From Paenibacillus sp. 1781tsa1 (GTDB lineage: Bacteria; Bacillota; Bacilli; Paenibacillales; Paenibacillaceae), in assembly GCF_024159265.1 (NCBI RefSeq), contig NZ_JAMYWY010000001.1, forward strand, positions 1,364,001 to 1,428,000: a stretch of DNA of 64,000 nucleotides. The letters run 5' to 3'. Position 1 is the first letter of the stretch, and each line of letters starts with the position of its first letter. Shown here piece by piece: positions 8,748-18,659 of the stretch. The notes below the pieces were generated by a model. It was given only the letters and a program-made list of their open reading frames with translations, was not told where the DNA came from and ran no database searches. Both the position numbers and the translations under genes were made by a program.

Positions 8748-9719
8748 ATGCAACCAGATGGGAAGCACACCTTGTCGCAAAACCTATCGGTATACACGAA
8801 TCCGAGCAGTAAGAAAAATAAATTATGGAGAAGGATGATTCGTAACTGGGAGTTGTATCTGTTTATCGCACCAGCCTTTCTATACTTTCTGATCTTCCAT
8901 TATGGTCCGATGTACGGCATACAAATTGCATTCAAAAACTTCATTCCAACGCTTGGTGTCACGGGAAGCCCATGGGTCGGATTCGATCATTTCATCCGTT
9001 TCTTCAATTCTTATTATTTCTGGGATTTGCTATGGAATACCCTCAGCATCAGCTTGTATGAGTTGGCTATAGGTTTTCCGCTGCCGATCATTCTGGCGTT
9101 AGCGTTCAATGAAGTGAAGGATTCCTTCTTCAAGCGTACTGTGCAGACCGTCACGTATGCACCGCATTTTATTTCGGTCGTTGTGATGTCGGGCATGATC
9201 ATTACCTTTTTGTCTCCCTCGTCAGGCATGATTGTCAATTTGGTGGAGGCCCTTGGATTACAGGCACCTCAATTCCTGACGGACCCTGCGTGGTTCAAAA
9301 CAGTGTACGTGCTGTCCGGAGTCTGGCAAAGCGCAGGTTGGGGCACCATCATATACCTCGCCGCCCTATCTGGCGTAGACCCGCAACTGCATGAAGCGGC
9401 TGTTGTGGATGGTGCGAGCCGATTTAAACGGATTTTACATATTAACATACCAGCGATCATCCCTACGATCACCATCTTGTTAATTCTAAATATGGGCAGT
9501 ATTTTGGGCGTCGGATTCGAGAAAATCCTGCTGCTGCAAAATCCGCTGAACATGGGCTCGTCCGATGTCATCTCAACCTTTGTCTATCGGTCGGGGCTGG
9601 TTGATGCGCAGTACAGTTTCTCTACGGCGGTAGGATTGTTCAACTCCATAGTTAATGCGATTTTGCTCATTACCGTGAATCAGATTGCACGTCGTACCAG
9701 TGAAAACAGCCTGTGGTAA
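8748..9719 (+). CDS. Sugar ABC transporter permease (LplB/YteP-like)
   Basis: 323 residues with six TM segments after a ~40-residue cytoplasmic N-terminus. The permease EAA loop is HEAAVVDGASRFKRILHINIP (~residues 217-237), which contacts the ATPase. It belongs to the CUT1 permease group next to LplA-type binding proteins. AAAGGAGGAA lies 7 bases before the ATG. It is the first gene of the locus. No ATPase gene is present, so a shared MsmX/MsmK-type ATPase elsewhere is presumably used, as is usual in this genus. Confidence 0.93.
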   Translation: MQPDGKHTLSQNLSVYTNPSSKKNKLWRRMIRNWELYLFIAPAFLYFLIFHYGPMYGIQIAFKNFIPTLGVTGSPWVGFDHFIRFFNSYYFWDLLWNTLSISLYELAIGFPLPIILALAFNEVKDSFFKRTVQTVTYAPHFISVVVMSGMIITFLSPSSGMIVNLVEALGLQAPQFLTDPAWFKTVYVLSGVWQSAGWGTIIYLAALSGVDPQLHEAAVVDGASRFKRILHINIPAIIPTITILLILNMGSILGVGFEKILLLQNPLNMGSSDVISTFVYRSGLVDAQYSFSTAVGLFNSIVNAILLITVNQIARRTSENSLW

Positions 9720-9734
9720 AAGGAGGGAATACAC

Positions 9735-10643
9735 ATGTCATCCGCAGTGAAAGAAAGCAGAAGCGATAAGGTGTTCTTAGTGTGCAATTACATCTATCTG
9801 ACGGTAGCACTCGTGATTGTGTTGTATCCGCTACTGTACATCATCAGTGCCTCAATTAGTGATCCCAAATACGTAAGCTCAGGGGAGATGTGGTTACTTC
9901 CGAAAGGAATTACATTTGAGGGCTATGCCCGAGTGTTTGAGAACACCAACATCTGGATCGGGTACAAAAATACGATCATCTATACCGTTGTAGGTACCAT
10001 CGTCAACCTGATTGTCACGCTACCAGCAGCCTACGCGCTCAGCCGCTCCGATTTTGTGGGACGAGGATTCTTCATGGCGATGTTTATGGTAACGATGTTC
10101 TTCGGCGGAGGGCTTGTCCCAAGTTACCTGCTGGTCAAGGATCTTGGTATGGTGAACAGCATGTGGGCACTTATTCTGCCTGGCGCTGCATCCATCTGGA
10201 ATATTATCGTATGCCGTACGTTCTTCCAATCGACGATTCCCAAGGAGCTGCAGGAAGCGGCGCATATTGATGGGTGTACCAACACCCGGTTGTTCATCAA
10301 GATTGTGCTTCCGCTCTCCATGCCAATCATTGCAGTGATGGCACTCTTCTACGGAGTCGGACACTGGAACAGCTATTTCAGCGCCATGATTTATCTGAAC
10401 GATTCATCCAAGTACCCGTTGCAGCTCTTTCTGCGACAGATTCTCGTGCTTCAGGAAATGGCGGCTCAAGGGGGAGGAGCCATTGATACCTCTTCAGCAA
10501 CGGCGATGAATACGAAAGCGGAGATTGCTGCGCTGGTTAAATATGCTGTCATTATTGTTGCGACCCTTCCAGTCATTGCAGTGTATCCATTCCTTCAGCG
10601 TTACTTTGTCCAGGGTGTTATGATCGGTTCCGTTAAGGGCTGA
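9735..10643 (+). CDS. Sugar ABC transporter permease (YtcP/AraQ-like)
   Basis: 302 residues, six TM segments, EAA loop QEAAHIDGCTNTRLFIKIVLP near residue 176. It pairs with the permease 15 bp upstream to form the membrane channel of a CUT1-type importer. The ATG has AAGGAGGG upstream. It ends GVMIGSVKG, the usual C-terminus of this permease type. Confidence 0.93.
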   Translation: MSSAVKESRSDKVFLVCNYIYLTVALVIVLYPLLYIISASISDPKYVSSGEMWLLPKGITFEGYARVFENTNIWIGYKNTIIYTVVGTIVNLIVTLPAAYALSRSDFVGRGFFMAMFMVTMFFGGGLVPSYLLVKDLGMVNSMWALILPGAASIWNIIVCRTFFQSTIPKELQEAAHIDGCTNTRLFIKIVLPLSMPIIAVMALFYGVGHWNSYFSAMIYLNDSSKYPLQLFLRQILVLQEMAAQGGGAIDTSSATAMNTKAEIAALVKYAVIIVATLPVIAVYPFLQRYFVQGVMIGSVKG

Positions 10644-10684
10644 TCTTAATCCATATACCACATTAAACAAGGGGAGTTGTTGTC

Positions 10685-12280
10685 ATGAAAAAGCTTCGCA
10701 AGGCTTCATCCATTACACTCTGTCTCACCTTATTCGCAACATTGCTTGCAGCCTGTGGTTCAACCAATGAAGAAGGAAGTGCGACCTCCACAATTGAGGG
10801 GGTCAAAAAAGAAGGTTTCCCCATTGTAGACAAAACGTTAACCTTGAAGGTCATGTCCCAGGATGCCGGCGTAGCCGACTGGAGCACAATGCCTGTGCTG
10901 CAAGAAATGGAGAAACTGTCGGGCATCAAGCTGGAATACCAACTATCACCGATCGACAGCTTTGAAACGAAGAAAAACTTGGTATTTGCCAGCGGGGACT
11001 TGCCCGATATGTTCTATGCTGCGGACCTCAAGCCCGCCGAGCAGGTGACATATGGCAGTCAGGGCATATTGATCCCGTTGGAAAAATACATTGACGAAGG
11101 TTACGCCCCGAATATTAAAAAGATTCTCGATGAGAACCCGGATGTCCGCAAATCATTTACAACACCTGATGGACATATGTATGCACTCCCATTCATTGAT
11201 AAAGCGGCTGTATGGTATAGAGGCCCAATGTGGTACAACGGGGAATTCCTAAAGGCACTTAACGTTGAAGAGCCTAAGACCACGGAAGAATTGTATACGT
11301 ATCTCAAGCGTGTAAAAGAAGAAGATCCTAATGGCAATGGCCAGCAAGATGAAATTCCGCTGACTTCTGTAAAACTCGATGATCTTCGCATGTTTTTCTT
11401 CGGCTTCTGGGGAATGTACAACGAAGGCATCTATTCCGATAAGGACGGAAAAGTTCACTACCCTTATCAAGAAGAAGGTTATAAAGGGTATCTGACATTC
11501 ATGAATCGCTTGTGGAAGGAAGACTTGCTGGACCATGAGACCTTCTCTCAAACAGGCGATCAGAAAAAAGCAAAAGGTGAAAGCAACAAACTTGCACTGT
11601 TCAACGATTACCATCCATACTTCACACTCGGCGGTGAACCCAGCACGGATCACCCGCTGATGACACCAGTGAAGAGCGAAGTCGCAGACTCTCCGGTATA
11701 CGGCAAACACCCGGGTATGTCGGCTCGTGGTACCTTTGCGATTACGAGCAGCAACCCGTCACCTGAGGCGACGATGCGATGGATCGATTACTTGTACAGC
11801 TATGAAGGTGCGACTCTGTTCAATCAAGGTCCGGAAGGTGTGTTATGGCAATTCAAAGACAAGGAAAATCACGTAAAAGAGTGGCTGCCCGTTCCTGGGG
11901 GTGGGGATCGTGAGGAATACCGAGGTAAAATCACGCCGAACTTTGGTATCTTGACACCGGGCATTAATGATCCGGAAGTAGCGAAGGGTCTTCGCACCGA
12001 ATTTGATGAGTGGATTGACCAGCAAAATCAAGAGAAGTTGGTACCTATCGGAAAAGCACCATTTCCTAACGTTTATTTGACAAATGAAGAGCAAAGCGAA
12101 GCAACCGCTCTATTGTCTGATCTGGATACGTACGTTAAACAGATGGAAGCAAAGTTTGTGACGGGTCAGGAACCTCTTGAGAACTGGGATAAGTACATTG
12201 CACAGATGAAGAAAATGGGCAGTGACCGTATCATCGAACTATATCAAGGGGCTTATGATCGCTGGAATTCCGGGCAATAA
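10685..12280 (+). CDS. Lipoprotein sugar-binding protein (LplA/YtcQ-like)
   Basis: 531 residues with a lipoprotein signal peptide; lipobox LLAACG with the modified Cys at ~22. The mature part is a large (~500-residue) extracellular solute-binding protein of the type that serves LplBC-like permeases and captures oligosaccharides at the cell surface. It has a ribosome site AAGGGGAG upstream and follows the permease by 41 bp. From its neighbours the ligand is probably a fucose-containing glycan or glycopeptide; this is inference. Confidence 0.92.
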   Translation: MKKLRKASSITLCLTLFATLLAACGSTNEEGSATSTIEGVKKEGFPIVDKTLTLKVMSQDAGVADWSTMPVLQEMEKLSGIKLEYQLSPIDSFETKKNLVFASGDLPDMFYAADLKPAEQVTYGSQGILIPLEKYIDEGYAPNIKKILDENPDVRKSFTTPDGHMYALPFIDKAAVWYRGPMWYNGEFLKALNVEEPKTTEELYTYLKRVKEEDPNGNGQQDEIPLTSVKLDDLRMFFFGFWGMYNEGIYSDKDGKVHYPYQEEGYKGYLTFMNRLWKEDLLDHETFSQTGDQKKAKGESNKLALFNDYHPYFTLGGEPSTDHPLMTPVKSEVADSPVYGKHPGMSARGTFAITSSNPSPEATMRWIDYLYSYEGATLFNQGPEGVLWQFKDKENHVKEWLPVPGGGDREEYRGKITPNFGILTPGINDPEVAKGLRTEFDEWIDQQNQEKLVPIGKAPFPNVYLTNEEQSEATALLSDLDTYVKQMEAKFVTGQEPLENWDKYIAQMKKMGSDRIIELYQGAYDRWNSGQ

Positions 12281-12388
12281 AAGAAGGGCTGTCAACATAC
12301 TTCCCAGGGAGGAAGAAAGATAAGCGTAAGCTTCATTGATTTTCATATTTTTCGTATATCACAATGCTCGGGGGAGGTGTGAACAGAT

Positions 12389-13675
12389 ATGCAAAAATGG
12401 TTTGAAGAAGCCAAGCTGGGGATATTCATCCACTATGGTATCTATGCGGTAGACGGGGTTGCGGAGTCTTGGTCCTTCTATAATGGCAGGATGTCCTACG
12501 ACGAATATATGAAACAGTTGGATGGGTTTACGGCATCGGAATTCAACGCGGAGAAGTGGGCGGACTTGATTGAGAAGTCTGGTGCCCGGTATGCCGTATT
12601 AACAACGAAGCATCATGATGGCGTTGCGTTATGGGATACGCAATATAGTGACCTCAGTGTAGTCAAACAGACACCAGCGAATCGGGACATCGTGAGGGAG
12701 TATGCGGAAGAAATCCGTGAGAAGGGGATTCATCTGGGGATGTATTTCTCGCTCATTGATTGGTCACATCCCGATTATCCTAGTGTATATGAAGGTGGGA
12801 AAATACCGGAAGATCTCAGCAGTGTCAACCGGTATTCAAGTCCTGTGGACGGTGTTCAAGATCAGGAAAAGTGGCAGAAGTTCTTGCAATTCAATAACCA
12901 TCAACTGGGAGAGATTTTAACGAATTACGGAAAGGTGGATCTGCTATGGTTTGATGGGGATTGGGAACGGAGTGCCCAGCAGTGGGATCTACCGGAGTTC
13001 AAGCATTACCTGTACTCCTTCAACCCGGATATCATCATTAACTCCCGCCTTCAAGGGTATGGGGATTACAAAACGCCTGAGCAGGGCATTCCGATTACAA
13101 GACCGGAGGGACCCTGGGAATTCTGTACCACGATCAACACATCTTGGGGTTATGTGCCAACCGATCATAAGTATAAATCCCTGAATCAGATTATTCGGAT
13201 GTTCTGTGATTGTATTTCGATGGGCGGTAATATGTTGCTGGATATCGGTCCGCGTGAAGATGGCAGCATCGATCAGAGGCAGGAGGATATTCTGCTTGGG
13301 CTGGGATCTTGGATCCGAACCCATGAAGAGGCTGTCTTCGGAACGGGTGAAGGTATTATGTCCCGCTATTACCTGGGGGGCAGCACTGTATCTGAGGATC
13401 GAAAGACACTGTATCTGTTTGTGTATGATGATCCAAAAGAGAATGTGTGCATCAAAGGTCTCTGCAATCAGATCAAGAAGATTACTGTGCTGCATTCAGG
13501 CAAAGAGCTTCATCATGAGATTCATGGAGGCGTGCCATGGTTCAATATCCCGGGAACAACGTGGATCAAGATGACCCCGGAAGACACACATGAACAGGTG
13601 ACCGTTCTTAAGCTCGAATTCGATGAGGAGCTGGAAATGTACGGCGGCGCTGGAGCCGTTGTCACCCATAACTAA
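12389..13675 (+). CDS. Alpha-L-fucosidase, GH29
   Basis: 428 residues covering the GH29 catalytic barrel and a short C-terminal beta domain. Family signatures are KLGIFIHYGIYAV near the start, TTKHHDG at residues 72-78 and the probable nucleophile Asp189 in LLWFDGDW. GH29 enzymes release alpha-linked fucose with retention. There is no signal peptide, so it acts in the cytoplasm on imported material. The ATG has GGGGGAGGTG 9 bases upstream. The 108-bp gap before it suggests some independent translation within the operon. Confidence 0.9.
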   Translation: MQKWFEEAKLGIFIHYGIYAVDGVAESWSFYNGRMSYDEYMKQLDGFTASEFNAEKWADLIEKSGARYAVLTTKHHDGVALWDTQYSDLSVVKQTPANRDIVREYAEEIREKGIHLGMYFSLIDWSHPDYPSVYEGGKIPEDLSSVNRYSSPVDGVQDQEKWQKFLQFNNHQLGEILTNYGKVDLLWFDGDWERSAQQWDLPEFKHYLYSFNPDIIINSRLQGYGDYKTPEQGIPITRPEGPWEFCTTINTSWGYVPTDHKYKSLNQIIRMFCDCISMGGNMLLDIGPREDGSIDQRQEDILLGLGSWIRTHEEAVFGTGEGIMSRYYLGGSTVSEDRKTLYLFVYDDPKENVCIKGLCNQIKKITVLHSGKELHHEIHGGVPWFNIPGTTWIKMTPEDTHEQVTVLKLEFDEELEMYGGAGAVVTHN

Positions 13676-13738
13676 CCATTACGGGGAGGGCGTGTGCCGA
13701 TAGATGCATGCCCTCCCTTACGAATTGGAGAGAGTGAC

Positions 13739-14761
13739 ATGAACAGAAGTGGAGTGCCAGAGCCCAAGATTGAGTATGCTCCCAAACATTATATATGCAA
13801 GCGTGCGCAGGAACCGTTGGTGTTAGACGGTCGTGTGGATAAGGCATTTTGGAATGGGGCTCTTTGGACGGAGGATTTCGTTGATATCGAAGGTGATCTT
13901 CGTCCGAAGCCAGAGAAACAGACACGGGTAAAAATGCTGTGGGATGACGACTATTTCTACTTTGCTGCCGAGCTGATGGAAGATCAGATATGGGCTACCT
14001 TGACTGAGCGTGATTCCGTTATTTTTTATGATAATGACTTCGAGATTTTTATCGATCCTGACGGGGATTCCCATCAATATTATGAGTTCGAGATCAATGC
14101 GCTCAATACGGTATGGGACCTGTTATTAGTGAAGCCTTATCGGGATGGTGGGCCTCCGGTTAACGGTTGGGATATCAGCGGTCTCAAGACGGCCGTATAT
14201 ATCGATGGAGAACTGAACAGACCTGGGGCTGATAACCAGAAATGGAGCGTGGAAGTCGCGATTCCCTGGAACAGTCTAAAGGAATGTGCCGAAGAAAACC
14301 GTTCACCTGCACCAGGTGAGTTCTGGCGTGTCAACTTCTCACGTGTGGAGTGGCAGACCGAGGTACAGGGCGGTGAGTACCGTAAGGTGCTGAATCCGGA
14401 GACCGGAAAACCTTATCCGGAGGACAACTGGGTTTGGTCACCTATGGGCATCATCAACATGCATTACCCGGAGTTATGGGGTTATGTTGTATTTCAGGAT
14501 GACGGAACGGATCAGTCGTTTGAGTTGCCGGAAGACGAACGAATCAAATGGGAGCTTCGCAAGCTTTATTACCGTGAACGTAATTATTATGAAAAGCATG
14601 GTGAATTTACCCAAGATGTGAAGCTGCTTATGGGTGAGGAATCGTGGAGCTGTGAGCCTGTTATTGAAACGACTCGCAGCCTGTTCCAGATTACTGCGCC
14701 GTCTTCGGACAGCACGGCCTTGATCTGCATTCGGGAAGACGGAAAGCTGTGGAAGGAGTGA
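13739..14761 (+). CDS. CBM9-like carbohydrate-binding protein
   Basis: 340 residues from the ATG at 13739 (GGAGAG 6 bases upstream); a GTG at 13694 would add 15 residues but its ribosome site is too close. Residues ~20-240 resemble the CBM9/DOMON-like beta-sandwich (PLVLDGRVDKAFWNGALWTEDFVDI, then DDDYFYFAAELMEDQIWA and DNDFEIFIDPDGDSHQYYEFEINALNT). This fold binds sugar ends in xylanases, but here it stands alone, without a signal peptide. It may hold an intracellular glycan substrate or be an enzyme of unknown type. It is tightly linked (8 bp) to the transglutaminase-fold gene. Confidence 0.8.
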   Translation: MNRSGVPEPKIEYAPKHYICKRAQEPLVLDGRVDKAFWNGALWTEDFVDIEGDLRPKPEKQTRVKMLWDDDYFYFAAELMEDQIWATLTERDSVIFYDNDFEIFIDPDGDSHQYYEFEINALNTVWDLLLVKPYRDGGPPVNGWDISGLKTAVYIDGELNRPGADNQKWSVEVAIPWNSLKECAEENRSPAPGEFWRVNFSRVEWQTEVQGGEYRKVLNPETGKPYPEDNWVWSPMGIINMHYPELWGYVVFQDDGTDQSFELPEDERIKWELRKLYYRERNYYEKHGEFTQDVKLLMGEESWSCEPVIETTRSLFQITAPSSDSTALICIREDGKLWKE

Positions 14762-14768
14762 GAACGCA

Positions 14769-17402
14769 ATGACCAGTCAAACCTTGGTATTTTCCCTTGA
14801 TGCACAGTCATTGGAGAGGATCGAGCAGAAGTTCCAAGAGAAGGTACGTTTTGCAGAGGCCCACAAATCGGAGTTGTTTGATATTTTTCAGCAGGAGCTA
14901 ACGCAAGAAGAGACATGGGCATTGAAATATGTCTATGCCTATATGCCGGTAAACGACATGGCTGATTATAACGGGGATCTGTTCTTGAACCATGTACGGC
15001 GGGCTTTAGACACCCGCATACGTGTGCCTTGGAGAGATCGCGTTCCGGATCATCTGTTCCTTCATTTTGTGTTGCCCTATCGGATAAATACGGAGAATAT
15101 TGAAGATTTCCGAGGTTTGATCTATGACGAATTAGCTGAGCGGACAGCGAAGTTATCCATGGCAGATGCCATTCTGGAGACGAATTACTGGTGTCATGAG
15201 AAAGCGACCTATATTGGCAGTGATCTGCGTACGATATCACCGCTGACGATGATCCGGAATGCTCGGGGTCGATGCGGCGAGGAATCCACGCTGGCGGTGG
15301 CTGCTCTTCGCAGCATCGGCATCCCTGCCCGTCAGGTGTACACACCGCGCTGGGCTCACTGTGACAGTAATCATGCTTGGGTAGAAGCTTGGGCAGATGG
15401 TCAATGGTATTACATCGGGGCATGCGAGCCGGAAGCCCGTCTGAATCAAGGATGGTTCAGCCCGCCAGCCCGCAGGGCCATGCTCATTAATACGAGAATC
15501 TATGCCGACTATCCCGGACCGGAGGATATAACGCTCTCCGAAAAGGGATTTACTGAAATTAATCTGCTTGAGAACTATGCACCGACACGCACCATTCGTG
15601 TGAAAGTGAACAATGAGCAGGGAGAGCCCGTACCCGGTGCCAGTGTTCGCTTCGAGCTGTATAATGCGGCGGAATTCTATCCGATTGCCGAAGTGAGGAC
15701 GGACGCACAAGGGGAAGCGACCTTAAAGACAGGCTATGGCGACCTGTTGATTCGTGCGGTCAGAGGGGGCAAGTGGAGTGAGATCCTAATCAAGGCTCAG
15801 GGAAACGACCATGTAGAGCTTGTGCTGGATTCGTCAGAGCAGCCGGCAGGGAGCGTGGACTTTGATATGGTCCCTCCGCCAGAAGGGGAAGGAGAGAGCG
15901 CGGTTGCGTTATCGGAAGAGCAGATTCAGATTCATAATCGTCGTCTGGAGGAAGGAGCACAGACCCGAAGCGAGTATGAGGATACTTTTTTGAGGCAAGA
16001 GGAGGCTGTCTCACTGTCTCACTCGCTTGGCCTGCCCCAGATGCGTGTATGGGATATTCTCCAGAAGGCACGAGGGAACAGTCGTGAAATTGCAGCTTTC
16101 CTAGAGGAATGCTCCAATCCATACGGTGAGTGGCCGCTCCGGTTACTGGAATCGTTGAATGAAAAAGATTTAATTGATACCGCTCGCCAGACGCTGCGCG
16201 ATCATCTGATTGGTGCGCTCTCGCAGCAAGAATCTTGGGCGGAAGATACGTTCGTGAGATACATCCTCTGTCCGCGGATCTCCTATGAGATGTTGGTCCC
16301 TTATCGAAGTGTATTCCAGAATGCATTTTCGGCAGATGAGGCAGCAGCGTTCAGGGAGAATCCCTCGACACTTGTCCGAATGCTGGAACAGCAATATGAA
16401 TACTATGACGATCTTCCTAATCTAAAAGGCAAAGGGAATCCAATTGGAACGTTTAGTCTAATGAAGGGAGACGCTCAGTCGCTGGATATTTTGTTTGTGG
16501 CTGTATGTCGCAGTCTGGGTATTCCGGCCCGATTACATCCGAGCGCTCAGAAACCACAGTATTTAAGTGACAGAGGATGGGAGGATGCAGTGTTTAGTCT
16601 CGCCTCACCTCAAACTCTGAAGAGCACAAGCTGGGGAAAGCTCCAACTTCATAGGGATATAAAAGCTCCGCAGGATACACCTGAAGCATCTTATTTCGAA
16701 AATTTCTCGTTTGCCCGTCTGGAGGATGGCGTCTACAAGACATTGATATATCCTTATGGCAGTACGGATGTCTATAGTGAGCCATATGAGGTTGAGGTAG
16801 GAGCTTATCGCTTAACGACAGGCATTCGTCTGAAAGATGGGACGGTAAACGTACGCTTCGTATACTTTACCGTGAACGCCAGAGATACAACTGAGGTTGT
16901 ATTAACTTATCGCGAGACTGAGGTTGATATTCCAGTACTGGGTAAACTTGCACCAGGAAGTATACTGACCCGTCTGAATGGTTCAGAGGTGGAACTGGAA
17001 GAACTTCTGGGATCGGAGGGCGCCATTGCTGCATGGATTGAACCTGAGCGTGAACCAACGAAACATCTGATTCGTGAACTGTGCGAGCTGGCAGAGCCGC
17101 TGGATAAGCTGGGCATACCCATCGTACTCATGATCGGAGATGCAGAATGGAACGCTTATTTTGACCCTGCTGGTTATCCAAAGCTGCCTGTACGCACGGT
17201 TTTTGTACGAGATTCCAGTTATGCTTCCTTGTCTGGCTTCATTTCGAAACCTGCAAATCACGAAGCAGGCTACCCGCATCTGTTTGTACTGGATAACCAG
17301 CTTCAGATTCGTTACTCGGCTTCCGGGTACAAGATCGGTACAGGGAAGGAAGCCCTGCAGGTTGCTGCAGCGATAACACAATCATCGAATGGATCGGAGT
17401 GA
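14769..17402 (+). CDS. Large transglutaminase-fold protein, possible glycopeptide amidase
   Basis: 877 residues, no signal peptide. The transglutaminase core shows the full triad-type motifs: Cys169 in GRCGEES, His202 in SNHAWVEAW and Glu220 in IGACEPE. This order and spacing also occur in peptide:N-glycanases, which share the fold, as well as in cysteine proteases. A carboxypeptidase-regulatory-like beta domain follows (~275-360, GEPVPGASVRFELYN...TDAQGEATLKTGYGDLLI). A second transglutaminase-like segment at ~555-600 (KGDAQSLDIL...CRSLGIPARLH) has Ala569 where the Cys should be, so it is probably inactive. The C-terminus (~730-877) looks thioredoxin-like. Cleavage of a glycopeptide bond is inferred from neighbours, not shown. 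Confidence 0.8.
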   Translation: MTSQTLVFSLDAQSLERIEQKFQEKVRFAEAHKSELFDIFQQELTQEETWALKYVYAYMPVNDMADYNGDLFLNHVRRALDTRIRVPWRDRVPDHLFLHFVLPYRINTENIEDFRGLIYDELAERTAKLSMADAILETNYWCHEKATYIGSDLRTISPLTMIRNARGRCGEESTLAVAALRSIGIPARQVYTPRWAHCDSNHAWVEAWADGQWYYIGACEPEARLNQGWFSPPARRAMLINTRIYADYPGPEDITLSEKGFTEINLLENYAPTRTIRVKVNNEQGEPVPGASVRFELYNAAEFYPIAEVRTDAQGEATLKTGYGDLLIRAVRGGKWSEILIKAQGNDHVELVLDSSEQPAGSVDFDMVPPPEGEGESAVALSEEQIQIHNRRLEEGAQTRSEYEDTFLRQEEAVSLSHSLGLPQMRVWDILQKARGNSREIAAFLEECSNPYGEWPLRLLESLNEKDLIDTARQTLRDHLIGALSQQESWAEDTFVRYILCPRISYEMLVPYRSVFQNAFSADEAAAFRENPSTLVRMLEQQYEYYDDLPNLKGKGNPIGTFSLMKGDAQSLDILFVAVCRSLGIPARLHPSAQKPQYLSDRGWEDAVFSLASPQTLKSTSWGKLQLHRDIKAPQDTPEASYFENFSFARLEDGVYKTLIYPYGSTDVYSEPYEVEVGAYRLTTGIRLKDGTVNVRFVYFTVNARDTTEVVLTYRETEVDIPVLGKLAPGSILTRLNGSEVELEELLGSEGAIAAWIEPEREPTKHLIRELCELAEPLDKLGIPIVLMIGDAEWNAYFDPAGYPKLPVRTVFVRDSSYASLSGFISKPANHEAGYPHLFVLDNQLQIRYSASGYKIGTGKEALQVAAAITQSSNGSE

Positions 17403-18460
17403 AGAAGGTGAGGAAATATATAGTTGCCGGTTATGCCGTTGATTCAGTTCTTCCTGACATGACACATGAGGATCTGTTGAAGTTAACACATCTGAACGTA
17501 GCCTTCGGTCATGTCAAGAATGATGCAATAACAACCGAGCATCTAAAAAACGGTCACGTTATCGAGAACATCAAGCGGGAGCATCCGCATCTTACAGTGC
17601 TGCTGTCTGTAGGCGGATGGAGCGCTGGCGGTTTTTCCGAAGCCTCCTCAACCCAGGCGGGGAGGGACAGCATGGCTGCATCGGCGGTTAGGGTGCTGGA
17701 GGAATATGCTTTTGACGGGATCGATCTGGACTGGGAATATCCTTGTTACGGTGAAGCTGGTATCGCATCCAGTCCTGATGATAAACGGAATTTCACCTTA
17801 CTTCTCATGACGATGCGGGAGGTACTGAGTGCCAAGGGAGAAGCGGATGGCCGTCATTATCTGCTCACCATTGCGGCAGGGGCTGATCAATACTATGTAG
17901 ACGGTACAGAGATGGCTGAGGTGCAGCAGTATCTGGACTACGTGCAGTTGATGACCTATGATATGCGCGGCGGTTTTCAGGTTCTAACGGGGCATCATAC
18001 GAACCTGTACACGCCAACAGGAGATCTGTTTCGAATCAGTACGGATGCTTCCGTGAACCTGTTTGTTCGCGCTGGTGTCCCGAAGGAGAAGATTGTGATC
18101 GGAGCTGCGTTCTATTCCCGGATCTGGACTGAGGTTCCTGACCGAAACCACGGACTCCATCAAATGGCTGGCAGTACAGGCGGCTACGGTCCGTCATTTG
18201 CCGAACTGGAAGCGAACTACATCAACAAGAATGGTTACACCCGTTATTGGGATGAGGAAGCCTGCGCACCGTTTCTGTTTAATGGGTCCAGCCTCATATC
18301 GTATGATGATGAAGAATCGATCCAATGCAAATGTGCTTACGTAAAGGAGCAAGGTCTGGCCGGCATCATGTTCTGGGAGTACAGCTGTGATCCGACGCAT
18401 CGTTTGCTTGATGCACTGCATCAAGGCCTGAAGGATCTTTCGGCTGGGAAAATCGGATAA
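17399..18460 (+). CDS. GH18 glycoside hydrolase (chitinase/endo-N-acetylglucosaminidase-like)
   Basis: 353 residues as drawn from the GTG at 17399, which overlaps the previous stop (GTGA). A GTG at 17408, with GGAGTGAA 8 bases upstream, is an equally likely start. The GH18 signature DGIDLDWE is at residues 106-113, with Glu113 as the acid/base, and SVGGWS is also present. These enzymes cut beta-1,4-N-acetylglucosamine linkages in chitin or the N-glycan core. No signal peptide is seen, so it acts inside the cell. The next to fucosidase and transglutaminase-fold genes favours an N-glycan-core or GlcNAc-oligosaccharide substrate (inference). Confidence 0.88.
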   Translation: MKKVRKYIVAGYAVDSVLPDMTHEDLLKLTHLNVAFGHVKNDAITTEHLKNGHVIENIKREHPHLTVLLSVGGWSAGGFSEASSTQAGRDSMAASAVRVLEEYAFDGIDLDWEYPCYGEAGIASSPDDKRNFTLLLMTMREVLSAKGEADGRHYLLTIAAGADQYYVDGTEMAEVQQYLDYVQLMTYDMRGGFQVLTGHHTNLYTPTGDLFRISTDASVNLFVRAGVPKEKIVIGAAFYSRIWTEVPDRNHGLHQMAGSTGGYGPSFAELEANYINKNGYTRYWDEEACAPFLFNGSSLISYDDEESIQCKCAYVKEQGLAGIMFWEYSCDPTHRLLDALHQGLKDLSAGKIG

Positions 18461-18510
18461 GGCCGCCGGCCACGACGAATCAGATTATGTCTTCGGACTA
18501 AAAACATACG

Positions 18511-18559
18511 AAAGGGCCGTCCTATACGTCATGAGCATGACGTATAGGACGGCCCTTTG
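18511..18559. terminator. Strong bidirectional terminator between convergent genes
   Basis: AAAGGGCCGTCCTATACGTC pairs perfectly with its complement ending GGACGGCCCTTT, giving a stem of about 23 bp between the GH18 gene (+) and the AraC-type sensor gene (-). Confidence 0.9.
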
Positions 18560-18659
18560 TTTGCGTTGTTTTGGTCTAATGAATCAGGCACGGTTATTCG
18601 CTCTCATATACATGGTTTACTGTTCTGAGATGTAACCATCACAGAGACGATATCTCCTT

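Noticed and set aside
8549..8797. 82-codon minus-strand frame over the promoter of the fucosidase locus
   Set aside because: It covers the promoter, cre-like site and permease start and lacks a ribosome site.
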